Notes: generated by a model from the letters alone, not told the origin. A stretch of DNA of 10,413 nucleotides from an uncultured Parabacteroides sp. (GCA_900552465.1 URZO01000128.1:1-10413); one strand, 5' to 3'; positions 1 to 6,341 are shown, counted from the stretch's first letter. Program-made: numbers and translations.

Positions 1-480
1 AACAACGCCGGTATCACGAAAGACGGTCTGATGATGCGTATGAGCGAAGGCCAGTGGGATGCCGTTATCGGCGTCAACCTGAAGTCTGCTTTCAACTTCA
101 TCCACGCTTGTACTCCGGTGATGATGAAACAGCGTTCAGGCAGCATCATCAATATGGCATCCGTTGTCGGTGTACACGGTAATGCCGGTCAGAGCAACTA
201 TTCCGCTTCCAAAGCAGGTATGATCGGTCTGGCTAAGTCTGTTGCACAGGAATTAGGTTCACGCGGCATCCGTGCCAACGCAATCGCTCCGGGCTTCATT
301 ATGACAGATATGACGGCTGCCCTGCCGGAAGAGGTTAAGACCGAGTGGGCAAAGAAGATCCCTCTGCGTCGTGGCGGTACGCCTGAAGATGTGGCTAACA
401 TCGCTACATTCCTGGCTTCCGATATGTCTTCTTACGTATCCGGCCAGGTGATCCAGGTTGACGGTGGCATGAACATGTAA
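1..480 (+). CDS. fabG: 3-oxoacyl-[acyl-carrier-protein] reductase FabG, C-terminal part (5' end outside the window)
   Basis: The reading frame is open from base 1, so this is the last 159 residues of a protein normally near 245-250. It is a short-chain dehydrogenase/reductase of the Rossmann fold. FabG reduces 3-oxoacyl-ACP to 3-hydroxyacyl-ACP with NADPH in the cytosolic type II fatty-acid synthase. The visible part begins with the family's NNAGIT motif. It carries the catalytic Asn (residue 26 of the fragment, in VNLKS), Ser54 (NMASVVG), Tyr67 and Lys71 (YSASK). It then has the PGFIMTDMT segment that lies over the cofactor and substrate, and ends in the typical VDGGMNM. The N-terminal glycine-rich nucleotide loop is missing only because the window starts here. 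The pseudouridine synthase gene follows after 3 nt, so the two are probably co-transcribed. Another SDR with the same fold is possible, but the motifs and C-terminus fit FabG best. Confidence 0.93.
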   Translation, partial: NNAGITKDGLMMRMSEGQWDAVIGVNLKSAFNFIHACTPVMMKQRSGSIINMASVVGVHGNAGQSNYSASKAGMIGLAKSVAQELGSRGIRANAIAPGFIMTDMTAALPEEVKTEWAKKIPLRRGGTPEDVANIATFLASDMSSYVSGQVIQVDGGMNM

Positions 481-483
481 TAT

Positions 484-1167
484 ATGGAAGTTATCTACGA
501 AGACAATCATATTATTGCGGTAAACAAGACGTGCCGCGAGATTGTACAAGGAGATAAAACCGGTGATACTCCTCTTTCGGACATGCTTAAGGCGTGGCTG
601 AAAGAGAAGTATTGTAAACCCGGCAATGTCTTTGTAGGCGTTACGCACCGGCTGGACCGCCCGGTCAGCGGTGTCGTTCTGTTTGCCAAGACAAGCAAGG
701 CGCTTTCCCGTCTGAATGAAATGTTTCGTGTAGGTGAGGTGAAGAAGACCTATTGGGCGATCGTCAAGAACTGTCCGCCGGCAGAAGAAGGCGAACTGGT
801 GAACTGGCTTGTCCGCAATGAGAAGCAAAACAAGAGTTATGCTTACGACACGGAACGGGCGGATGCCAAGAAAGCAATCCTGCACTATAAAGTAATTGCC
901 CGCTCGGACAATTATTATCTATTGGCCATAGACCTGAAAACCGGCCGTCATCATCAGATCCGTTGCCAGCTGGCCAAAATGGGCTGTCCCATCAAAGGCG
1001 ACTTGAAATACGGTTTCCCCCGTTCCAACCCTGACGGCGGCATCAGCCTGCATTCCCGCAGCGCCGAATTTATCCATCCTGTCTCAAAAGAACCGGTCAG
1101 CATTATTGCTCCTGTTCCAGGGGATGCGCTTTGGAAAGCGCTTACAGCTGGAATAGTTGAAAATTGA
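484..1167 (+). CDS. RluA-family pseudouridine synthase without S4 domain
   Basis: A 227-residue protein of the RluA family, which isomerises uridine to pseudouridine in rRNA or tRNA. The signature HRLDRPVSGVVLFAKT spans residues 55-70, and Asp58 is the expected catalytic aspartate. A second family motif, TGRHHQIRCQLA, lies near residues 157-168 and is followed by the typical GDLKYG and LHSRSAEFIHP blocks. The protein starts straight into the catalytic fold (VIYEDNHIIAVNK), so the N-terminal S4 RNA-binding domain of RluC and RluD is absent and the size is closer to RluA. I cannot tell which RNA position it modifies. The ATG lies 3 nt after the fabG stop, indicating read-through transcription from fabG. 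Its stop codon is inside the left arm of the inverted repeat at 1155-1195. The family call is firm; the substrate is unknown. Confidence 0.92.
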   Translation: MEVIYEDNHIIAVNKTCREIVQGDKTGDTPLSDMLKAWLKEKYCKPGNVFVGVTHRLDRPVSGVVLFAKTSKALSRLNEMFRVGEVKKTYWAIVKNCPPAEEGELVNWLVRNEKQNKSYAYDTERADAKKAILHYKVIARSDNYYLLAIDLKTGRHHQIRCQLAKMGCPIKGDLKYGFPRSNPDGGISLHSRSAEFIHPVSKEPVSIIAPVPGDALWKALTAGIVEN

Positions 1168-1195
1168 AAGTTATTTCAGCTTTCACCTTTCAACT
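1155..1195. terminator. Imperfect inverted repeat at a convergent gene junction, possible bidirectional terminator
   Basis: The left arm AGTTGAAAATTGAAAG (1155-1170) pairs with CTTTCACCTTTCAACT (1180-1195) at 14 of 16 positions, leaving a 9-nt loop. The stem carries the stop codon of the upstream pseudouridine synthase gene in one arm and the last codons of the exporter gene in the other. There is no clear U-tract on either strand, so the terminator role is inferred from position. The arms are built from TTGAAAR-like heptamers, as in the longer element at 9395-9468. Confidence 0.5.
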
Positions 1196-2099
1196 GTTTC
1201 AACTGCTCTCTTGACTTACTCCGCGTCACAATATAAACGCCCAGGAATACCAGGGCAATCGCTATGCTTTTCATCAGTCCGAACGTATCCAGTCCCACTA
1301 TCACTGTTATGATAGAAGCAATGATCGGTTGCACATAGTTATACATGGTCGCGACGGTCGGCCGCAGAATCCGCTGTCCGATCGGAACCAGCAGGTAAGC
1401 GAAGAAAGTACCGCCCAGTACGACCACTGCAAGGTTCAGATAAATAGTTGGCGGCAGATTGACAAAGTCGATGCCTGCAACACTGTTGTAGGAGAACGGA
1501 ATCGTGCAGATAGCCGAATAGGTAAACATCCATTTCATCAGTGTGACCGGCGAGTACCGCCCGATTAATCCTTTATAAACAACCACATAAATGGAGAAAC
1601 AACATTGCGCGATCAGGCAGAGAAGATCTCCCCACATATTGCTTCCGCCTCCCGTCGCCGTCTGTTGTCCGCTCAGGATAAGCGTCAGTGCACCTGCCGC
1701 CCCGACAAATATACCGAGTACCTTCGTTCCCGTAATCGGCTCTTTCAGATAGAACGCCGCGATAACCATGGTGATGATAGGTGTGGAAGTGGCAACGATC
1801 GTAGCGTCTATCGGTGAAGTCAGCGACACGCCGAAGACGTATGTCCCCTGGTTGAACACAATCCCAAAGAGGGCGGCAAAGAACAATTGCTTCATGTCTT
1901 CATGCGAAACATGTTCTCTGCGGGTAAAGATCGAAGCAATCCAGAACACGATCGCCGCACCCAGCATACGGAAGGTTGTCAGCGAGATTGCATTCACCAT
2001 ACCACTGGATAAAACAATCTTGGAAGAGGGAGACATACATCCCCATAACATATTGGCAGCCAGCATGGCTAAATGCCCTTTGTAAGCCTCTGATTTCAT
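1176..2099 (-). CDS. EamA-domain (drug/metabolite transporter superfamily) inner-membrane permease
   Basis: A 307-residue, very hydrophobic protein with about ten predicted membrane helices in two EamA repeats (roughly residues 8-143 and 155-296). Each repeat ends in the usual pattern of a late helix (SPIDATIVATSTPIITMVIA; TVATMYNYVQPIIASIITV) and a final glycine-rich helix (GIFVGAAGALTLIL; AIALVFLGVYIV). Members export metabolites, amino acids or drugs by secondary transport; the substrate here is unknown. I place the start at the ATG at 2099 (MKSEAYKGHLAM). A longer frame could begin at a TTG at 2126, but that codon lies inside the probable -7 promoter box at 2124-2131, so it should not be translated. 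The C-terminal tail (EQLKQLKGES) is encoded partly by the inverted repeat at 1155-1195. The gene appears monocistronic, with cutC divergent across the 388-nt intergenic region. Confidence 0.9.
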   Translation of the reverse strand: MKSEAYKGHLAMLAANMLWGCMSPSSKIVLSSGMVNAISLTTFRMLGAAIVFWIASIFTRREHVSHEDMKQLFFAALFGIVFNQGTYVFGVSLTSPIDATIVATSTPIITMVIAAFYLKEPITGTKVLGIFVGAAGALTLILSGQQTATGGGSNMWGDLLCLIAQCCFSIYVVVYKGLIGRYSPVTLMKWMFTYSAICTIPFSYNSVAGIDFVNLPPTIYLNLAVVVLGGTFFAYLLVPIGQRILRPTVATMYNYVQPIIASIITVIVGLDTFGLMKSIAIALVFLGVYIVTRSKSREQLKQLKGES

Positions 2100-2123
2100 G
2101 ATAGCCCGTTTGTTTTGTAGCAG

Positions 2124-2131
2124 CAAAGGTA
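2124..2131 (-). promoter_or_regulatory. Probable Bacteroidetes -7 promoter box for the EamA permease gene
   Basis: On the minus strand this reads TACCTTTG, a perfect match to the Bacteroidetes sigma-ABfr -7 consensus TAnnTTTG. Transcription would start near 2117, giving a leader of under 20 nt before the ATG at 2099. A TTTTG at 2161-2157 could serve as the -33 element, but the 25-nt gap is longer than usual, so only the -7 box is well supported. Confidence 0.55.
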
Positions 2132-2200
2132 ATGGTAATCCGTCATTTTGCCGTCACAAAACAGTATTTCCTTGTAAAAACAATTCTTTCCCATATTATA

Positions 2201-2266
2201 AACTAATTCATATATAGTGATAAACTAATCCAAACCTAACGATGAACTAATTCCTAAGTAGTGAAG
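2201..2266. repeat. Left flank: three 22-bp units beginning AACTAAT
   Basis: AACTAAT begins at 2201, 2223 and 2245, an exact 22-bp period. The first and third units share AACTAATTC; the second reads AACTAATCC. The tails diverge, but the first and third share a TAGTGA core. A weak fourth copy (AAGTAAG) lies at 2267. The first unit's first 17 bases (2201-2217) are the exact reverse complement of 2375-2391, and ATGAACTAATTC (2242-2253) is the exact reverse complement of 2383-2394. These two pairings compete for the same right-hand partner. Confidence 0.8.
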
Positions 2267-2273
2267 AAGTAAG

Positions 2274-2365
2274 AATAGGGTGTACACCGTATTGCTAATA
2301 CCATGTACACCCTATTGGCAATACCCTGTAGACCGTATTCCAAATACCCTCTACATGGTATTATT
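2274..2365. repeat. Four 23-bp tandem units, each a 20-bp imperfect palindrome plus a 3-bp spacer
   Basis: The units start at 2274, 2297, 2320 and 2343 with an exact 23-bp period. Each has the form AATANNNTNT joined to its approximate reverse complement, with spacers GCT, GGC, CCA and ATT. The eight half-sites, read towards the centre, are AATAGGGTGT, AATACGGTGT, AATACCATGT, AATAGGGTGT, AATACCCTGT, AATACGGTCT, AATACCCTCT and AATACCATGT. Because each unit is nearly palindromic, neighbours can also fold on each other. Units 1 and 2 form a stem with 18 of 20 positions paired and a 3-nt loop (2274-2316); units 3 and 4 form one with 17 of 20 paired (2320-2362). No open frame of note and no spacer-repeat alternation is present, so it is not a CRISPR array. 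Function unknown; plausible roles are a multi-dimer protein-binding array or a structured RNA. Confidence 0.85.
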
Positions 2366-2374
2366 ACTCTCTTG

Positions 2375-2413
2375 CTATATATGAATTAGTTCATAAGGAG
2401 GTATGAATTAGTT
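2375..2413. repeat. Right flank: two inverted 22-bp units ending GAATTAGTT
   Basis: GAATTAGTT occurs at 2383-2391 and 2405-2413, again 22 bp apart, in the opposite orientation to the left flank. The longer shared direct repeat is TATGAATTAGTTC (2380-2392 and 2402-2414). Together with 2201-2266 these units bracket the four 23-bp dyads symmetrically. Confidence 0.8.
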
Positions 2414-2423
2414 CCTCCTTATG
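2392..2423. repeat. Perfect 10-bp hairpin with 12-nt loop at the right edge of the array
   Basis: CATAAGGAGG (2392-2401) is the exact reverse complement of CCTCCTTATG (2414-2423). The 12-nt loop holds the last inverted unit's ATGAATTAG. The following bases (TTTGATGTACTTT) are only mildly T-rich, so a terminator is possible but not convincing. The stem ends just before the cutC promoter region. Confidence 0.7.
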
Positions 2424-2458
2424 TTTGATGTACTTTATCTAATTTATTCCTACCTTTG
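2424..2458 (+). promoter_or_regulatory. Probable cutC promoter (TTTG ... TACCTTTG)
   Basis: TACCTTTG at 2451-2458 matches the Bacteroidetes -7 box TAnnTTTG exactly. A TTTG at 2424-2427 is a candidate -33 element, though the 23-nt spacer is somewhat long. Transcription would start near 2465, leaving a leader of about 23 nt before the cutC ATG at 2488. The repeat array therefore lies upstream of, not inside, the predicted transcript. The promoter probably serves the whole cutC to DUF1460 gene run. Confidence 0.6.
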
Positions 2459-2487
2459 TTGTAAACAATAATAATGATAAGATATTT

Positions 2488-3225
2488 ATGAAACCGACTC
2501 GTATTATCGAAATTTGTGCGAACTCCGCCCAGAGCTGCGTGGAAGCGGAAGCCGGCGGAGCGAAACGTGTGGAACTTTGTGCCGGTATCCCGGAAGGGGG
2601 AACGACACCCAGCTATGGGGAGATCCGGACGGCGCAGGCACTGACTTCGTCTATCGATATAAATGTGATTATCCGCCCGCGCGGAGGAGATTTCCTCTAT
2701 ACATCGGCCGAGGTGCAGTCGATGCTGCTGGATATCGAGCTATGCAAGCAATTGAAAGTGCACGGCGTTGTCTTCGGCTGCCTGACGAAAGAGGGAGATA
2801 TCGACGTGCCCTTGATGCGCCGGCTGATCGAGGCTGCCAAGCCGCTGTCCGTCACCTGCCACCGCGCCTTCGACGTGTGCCGCGATCCGTTTGAAGCCCT
2901 GGAGCAACTGATCGGATTGGGTTGCGACCGCATCCTGACATCCGGCCAGCAGTCTGATGCCGTGAAAGGCATTCCGCTCATCGCCGAACTGGTCAAACGG
3001 GCGGCAGGCCGTATCATCATCATGCCTGGCTGCGGCGTGCGCGAGAATAACATCGCCCGGATCGAGGAAGAAACCGGAGCAAAGGAGTTTCATACTTCCG
3101 CCCGCAGCATTGTTTACAGCCGGATGGAATACCGCAATGAAAATGTTCCGATGGGCAGTAGCATCGTCTCTTCCGAATTCGAGACCGTGGAAACAGACCG
3201 GCGGAAAGTGGCGGCTTATTTATAA
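2488..3225 (+). CDS. cutC: CutC family protein (putative copper homeostasis protein)
   Basis: A 245-residue TIM-barrel protein matching the CutC family along its full length. Recognisable blocks are GGAKRVELC (23-31), EGGTTPSYG (36-44), RPRGGDF (63-69), the VVFGCL strand (94-99), TCHRAFD (123-129), LTSG (150-153), MPGCGV (179-184) and FHTSA (201-205). The family was named for copper tolerance in E. coli and has been reported to bind copper, but its enzymatic role is unresolved and a direct part in copper handling has been disputed. It is expected in the cytosol, as no signal peptide or membrane helix is seen. The ATG at 2488 is about 23 nt after the predicted transcription start and begins exactly where family homology begins, so the start is secure. 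It leads a co-directional run with a PspC protein (30 nt later), uvrB and a DUF1460 amidase. Confidence 0.93.
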   Translation: MKPTRIIEICANSAQSCVEAEAGGAKRVELCAGIPEGGTTPSYGEIRTAQALTSSIDINVIIRPRGGDFLYTSAEVQSMLLDIELCKQLKVHGVVFGCLTKEGDIDVPLMRRLIEAAKPLSVTCHRAFDVCRDPFEALEQLIGLGCDRILTSGQQSDAVKGIPLIAELVKRAAGRIIIMPGCGVRENNIARIEEETGAKEFHTSARSIVYSRMEYRNENVPMGSSIVSSEFETVETDRRKVAAYL

Positions 3226-3255
3226 TGTATATTAACAACTAAAATAAAGAAGACA

Positions 3256-3453
3256 ATGGAAGAACCTAAGAAAAGGCTTTATCGTTCCAACAAGGGAATG
3301 ATTGCAGGTATTTGCGGCGGGATCGCCGACTATTTTGGCTGGGACCCGACGTTAGTGCGTATCGGGTATATATTATTGAGTATCTTTACGGTGTTTTCCG
3401 GGGTGATCGCTTATCTGATCCTCTGGATGGTTATACCTAAACAACCTTATTAA
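3256..3453 (+). CDS. Small PspC-domain inner-membrane protein
   Basis: A 65-residue protein consisting of essentially one PspC domain. The diagnostic pattern is visible: KKRLYRSNKGMIAGICGGIADYF is split between a basic start (residues 5-13) and the glycine-rich MIAGICGGIADYFG block (15-28). DPTLVRIGY (30-38) follows, then one hydrophobic helix (about 37-60) and a short polar end. PspC in enterobacteria is part of the phage-shock envelope-stress response. Stand-alone copies like this are common in Bacteroidetes and their role is not established. No pspA or pspB relative is next to it, so I do not assign a complete Psp system. It lies between cutC (30 nt upstream) and uvrB (6 nt downstream), consistent with a shared transcript. 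Confidence 0.9.
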   Translation: MEEPKKRLYRSNKGMIAGICGGIADYFGWDPTLVRIGYILLSIFTVFSGVIAYLILWMVIPKQPY

Positions 3454-3459
3454 TAAAGA

Positions 3460-5487
3460 ATGAATTTTGAATTATCTTCTCCATTCAGTCCGACGGGCGA
3501 TCAGCCGGAAGCGATTGCGGCTCTGTCCGACGGTATAAAGAGTGGTGTGCCTTTCCAGACCCTGTTAGGGGTAACGGGGTCCGGAAAGACGTTTACAATT
3601 GCCAATGTGATCAAGGAGGTAAGGAAACCGACCCTGATCCTGAGTCATAACAAGACGCTTGCGGCACAGCTGTACAGCGAGTTTAAGGCGTTCTTCCCGA
3701 ATAATGCCGTCGAGTATTTCGTCTCTTACTACGATTATTACCAGCCGGAGGCCTATCTGCCGAGCACGGATACTTACATCGAAAAGGATTTGCAGATCAA
3801 TGACGAGATCGACAAGTTACGCTTGCGGGCTACCGCATCGCTGCTCTCCGGGCGGAAAGATGTCATTGTCGTCTCTTCCGTCTCCTGCCTCTATGGTATG
3901 GCGGATCCGACTGCTTTTGCCGAGAAGGTGACGCATCTGGAACGGGGCATGCGCATCGACCGCGACAAGCTGTTGCGCCGCTTCGTGGATGCCCTTTATG
4001 TCAATAATAAAATAGAGTTTAACCGGGGATGCTTCCGGGTAAACGGGGACACGGTCGACATCTTTCCGGCAATCGAAACCTTTGACGGGGCGGCATACCG
4101 CATCGAGTTCTGGGACGATGAGATAGACCGCATCTCTTCGTTCGACCCGCAGACCGGACAGGAGATAGACGAGCAGGACGAACTGAATATCTATCCGACA
4201 AACCTTTTCGTCACTACGCAGGAACGTATCAACATGGCTATCGGGCAGATCGACGTGGACCTGGGTACGCAGGTGAAGTTCCTGCAAGAGATCGGTAAGC
4301 CCTACGAGGCAAAGCGTTTGTATGAACGGGTCACTTTCGACCTGGAGATGATACGCGAACTGGGACACTGTTCCGGTATCGAGAACTATTCCCGCTATTT
4401 CGACGGCCGCCAGGCGGGTGAACGTCCTTTCTGCCTCCTGGACTATTTCCCGAAAGATTTTCTGCTGGTCGTAGACGAGAGCCATGTGACGATCCCGCAG
4501 ATACGGGCCATGTACGGGGGCGATTATTCCCGAAAGAAGAATCTGGTGGAATATGGGTTCCGGCTACCGGCGGCGATGGATAACCGTCCGCTCACGTTCG
4601 ACGAGTTCGAATCGCTGACCCCGCTGGCTATCTATGTCAGTGCGACGCCGGCCGATTACGAGTTGGAGAAGAGCGAAGGGATCGTGGTCGACCAGGTGAT
4701 CCGTCCGACCGGCCTGCTTGATCCGGTGATTGAAGTGCGTCCGACACTGAACCAGATCGACGACTTGATGGAAGAGATCACGAAACGCTCTGCCGTGGAC
4801 GAACGTGTCCTGGTGACGACACTGACGAAGCGTATGGCGGAAGAGTTGACCACCTATCTGATGCGGATGGGCGTTCGCTGCAACTATATCCACAGTGATG
4901 TCGATACGTTGGAACGTATCCAGATCATGGATGATCTCAGGAAAGGATTGTTCGACGTCCTGATCGGTGTCAATCTGCTTCGTGAAGGGCTCGACTTGCC
5001 GGAAGTTTCGCTGGTCGCCATTCTGGATGCCGACAAAGAAGGCTTCCTCCGCTCGCACCGCTCCCTGACGCAGACTGCCGGACGTGCGGCCCGAAACGTG
5101 AACGGAAAGGTGATCTTCTATGCCGACAAGATAACCGACAGTATGCGCCTGACAATGGACGAAACGGCACGCCGCCGTGAGAAGCAGCTTGCCTACAACG
5201 AGAAACATGGCATCACGCCTCGCCAGGTGATCCGGAACAGCGTCTCCCTGATGGCGGAAAAACAGCAACCTGTTACGGGCGAACCGTATGCATACGTGGA
5301 GCCGGAACCAAGTCTGGTCGCAGATCCGGTGGTTCAGTATATGAACCGTTCGCAGCTTGAAAAGGCTATCGAACGGACGAAGAAGCAGATGATGGAAGCC
5401 GCTAAGAAGCTGGAATTTATCGAAGCTGCCCAGTTCCGTGACGAATTGGTGAAGTTGGAAGATCTGTTGGGGACAAAAAAGGAATAA
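3460..5487 (+). CDS. uvrB: UvrABC nucleotide excision repair complex subunit UvrB
   Basis: A 675-residue protein, the normal length for UvrB. It is loaded on DNA by UvrA, verifies the lesion with its helicase-like motor and recruits the nuclease UvrC. Visible features in order are the N-terminal FSPTGDQPEAI (9-19), Walker A GVTGSGKT (37-44), the aromatic beta-hairpin that is inserted between DNA strands (YYDYYQPEAYLPSTDTYIEK, 90-109), the DESH Walker B box (339-342), SATP (394-397), and helicase motifs V and VI (GVNLLREGLDLPE, 503-515; QTAGRAAR, 538-545). A C-terminal UVR domain (about 629-664) carries the family's LEKAIERTKKQMMEAAKKLEFIEA pattern, which contacts UvrA/UvrC. No key residue is missing. 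The ATG is 6 nt after the pspC stop, preceded by AAAG. The next gene starts 8 nt after its stop. Long open frames on the opposite strand are only shadows of this gene. Confidence 0.98.
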   Translation: MNFELSSPFSPTGDQPEAIAALSDGIKSGVPFQTLLGVTGSGKTFTIANVIKEVRKPTLILSHNKTLAAQLYSEFKAFFPNNAVEYFVSYYDYYQPEAYLPSTDTYIEKDLQINDEIDKLRLRATASLLSGRKDVIVVSSVSCLYGMADPTAFAEKVTHLERGMRIDRDKLLRRFVDALYVNNKIEFNRGCFRVNGDTVDIFPAIETFDGAAYRIEFWDDEIDRISSFDPQTGQEIDEQDELNIYPTNLFVTTQERINMAIGQIDVDLGTQVKFLQEIGKPYEAKRLYERVTFDLEMIRELGHCSGIENYSRYFDGRQAGERPFCLLDYFPKDFLLVVDESHVTIPQIRAMYGGDYSRKKNLVEYGFRLPAAMDNRPLTFDEFESLTPLAIYVSATPADYELEKSEGIVVDQVIRPTGLLDPVIEVRPTLNQIDDLMEEITKRSAVDERVLVTTLTKRMAEELTTYLMRMGVRCNYIHSDVDTLERIQIMDDLRKGLFDVLIGVNLLREGLDLPEVSLVAILDADKEGFLRSHRSLTQTAGRAARNVNGKVIFYADKITDSMRLTMDETARRREKQLAYNEKHGITPRQVIRNSVSLMAEKQQPVTGEPYAYVEPEPSLVADPVVQYMNRSQLEKAIERTKKQMMEAAKKLEFIEAAQFRDELVKLEDLLGTKKE

Positions 5488-5495
5488 TAAAGATC

Positions 5496-6341
5496 ATGAT
5501 GAAACTGAAGTATCTGATATTACTACTGTCGCTTCTCTCTTTCCCTGCCGGAAACGCACAGTCTGTCGAAGACAGGGCGGTCTATGATCGCTATTGCCAG
5601 GCAATGGAATCGAAGAAGGCTTTGCCGACGGGTGAACTGATGGTGGAAACGGCCCGTTTCTTCTTAGGGACTCCATACGTGGCCGGTACATTGGAAAAGG
5701 AACCGGAAGGGCTGGTTGTCAACCTGCAGGGGCTGGATTGTATGACGCTGGTCGAGAATACGGCTGCGCTGGTCCGCTCTCTGAAGGAGCAGCAGCATCC
5801 GTCATTCGATCTCTATATGTCCTCCCTGAAAGGTATGCGCTACCGGAACCCGGATAAGGCTACGCTGGAGTATACTGACCGCCTCCATTACACATCCGAC
5901 TGGATTTATGAGAACGAGCGGAGGGGTTACCTGAAAGATGTAACGAAAGAGGCAGGAGGGAAGCCGCTTGAGCTGGATATCTTTTTTATGTCTACGCATC
6001 CGGATAGCTATAAGCAGTTGAAAGGGCATCCGGAACGTGTGGCGATAATGGCGGCGAAGGAGCGGGAGATCAGTGCCCGTCCGTACTATTACATCCCGCA
6101 GGATGAGATCAACGCGCATGCCGGAGAGATACGGAACGGCGATATCGTCTGCTTTGTAACGACCGTAAAGGGATTGGATATCTCCCATGTCGGCATTATC
6201 TGCCGGGAAGGGGAGAAGCTGACCTTTATCCATGCCTCGACTACTAAGAAACAGGTGATCGTGAATGAAGAACCGTTGCAGGAGTATGTACAGGGCATCA
6301 AGCGTAACAGCGGCATAATGATTGTCCGTCCGCAATTCTGA
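5496..6341 (+). CDS. Secreted DUF1460 NlpC/P60-like amidase
   Basis: A 281-residue protein with an N-terminal signal peptide (MMKLKYLILLLSLLSFPAGNA, probable cleavage after Ala21), so it acts in the periplasm. The mature part matches DUF1460, a branch of the NlpC/P60 papain-like superfamily. FLGTPYVAGTLE (56-67) is followed by LDCMTLVENTAAL (80-92), whose Cys82 is the expected nucleophile. GDIVCF (215-220) and DISHVGI (228-234) contain the likely catalytic His231, and a second histidine lies in FIHAST (244-249). Characterised DUF1460 members are N-acetylmuramoyl-L-alanine amidases with a preference for anhydro-muropeptides, suggesting a role in peptidoglycan-fragment turnover. That specificity is known of the family and not shown here. 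Two ATGs are adjacent (5496 and 5499); either may be used. It closes the cutC gene run and meets the DUF5686 gene tail to tail with 3 nt between stops. Confidence 0.92.
   Translation: MMKLKYLILLLSLLSFPAGNAQSVEDRAVYDRYCQAMESKKALPTGELMVETARFFLGTPYVAGTLEKEPEGLVVNLQGLDCMTLVENTAALVRSLKEQQHPSFDLYMSSLKGMRYRNPDKATLEYTDRLHYTSDWIYENERRGYLKDVTKEAGGKPLELDIFFMSTHPDSYKQLKGHPERVAIMAAKEREISARPYYYIPQDEINAHAGEIRNGDIVCFVTTVKGLDISHVGIICREGEKLTFIHASTTKKQVIVNEEPLQEYVQGIKRNSGIMIVRPQF

Noticed and set aside
259..885. A 208-codon open frame on the minus strand
   Set aside because: It runs antisense across fabG and the pseudouridine synthase gene, both firmly identified, and its translation resembles no protein family.
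2274..2365. Regularly spaced repeats that could be taken for a CRISPR array
   Set aside because: The units are contiguous 23-bp repeats with 3-bp gaps, no unique spacers of 25-40 nt exist, and no cas gene is nearby.
2395..2410. AAGGAGGT followed by ATG as a gene start
   Set aside because: The frame is ATG AAT TAG, two codons and a stop, with almost no spacing between the Shine-Dalgarno match and the ATG.
3817..5268. Two long minus-strand open frames (3817-4485 and 4564-5268)
   Set aside because: Both lie wholly inside uvrB, whose protein is conserved end to end; the antisense translations show no family motif and are explained by codon bias of the true gene.
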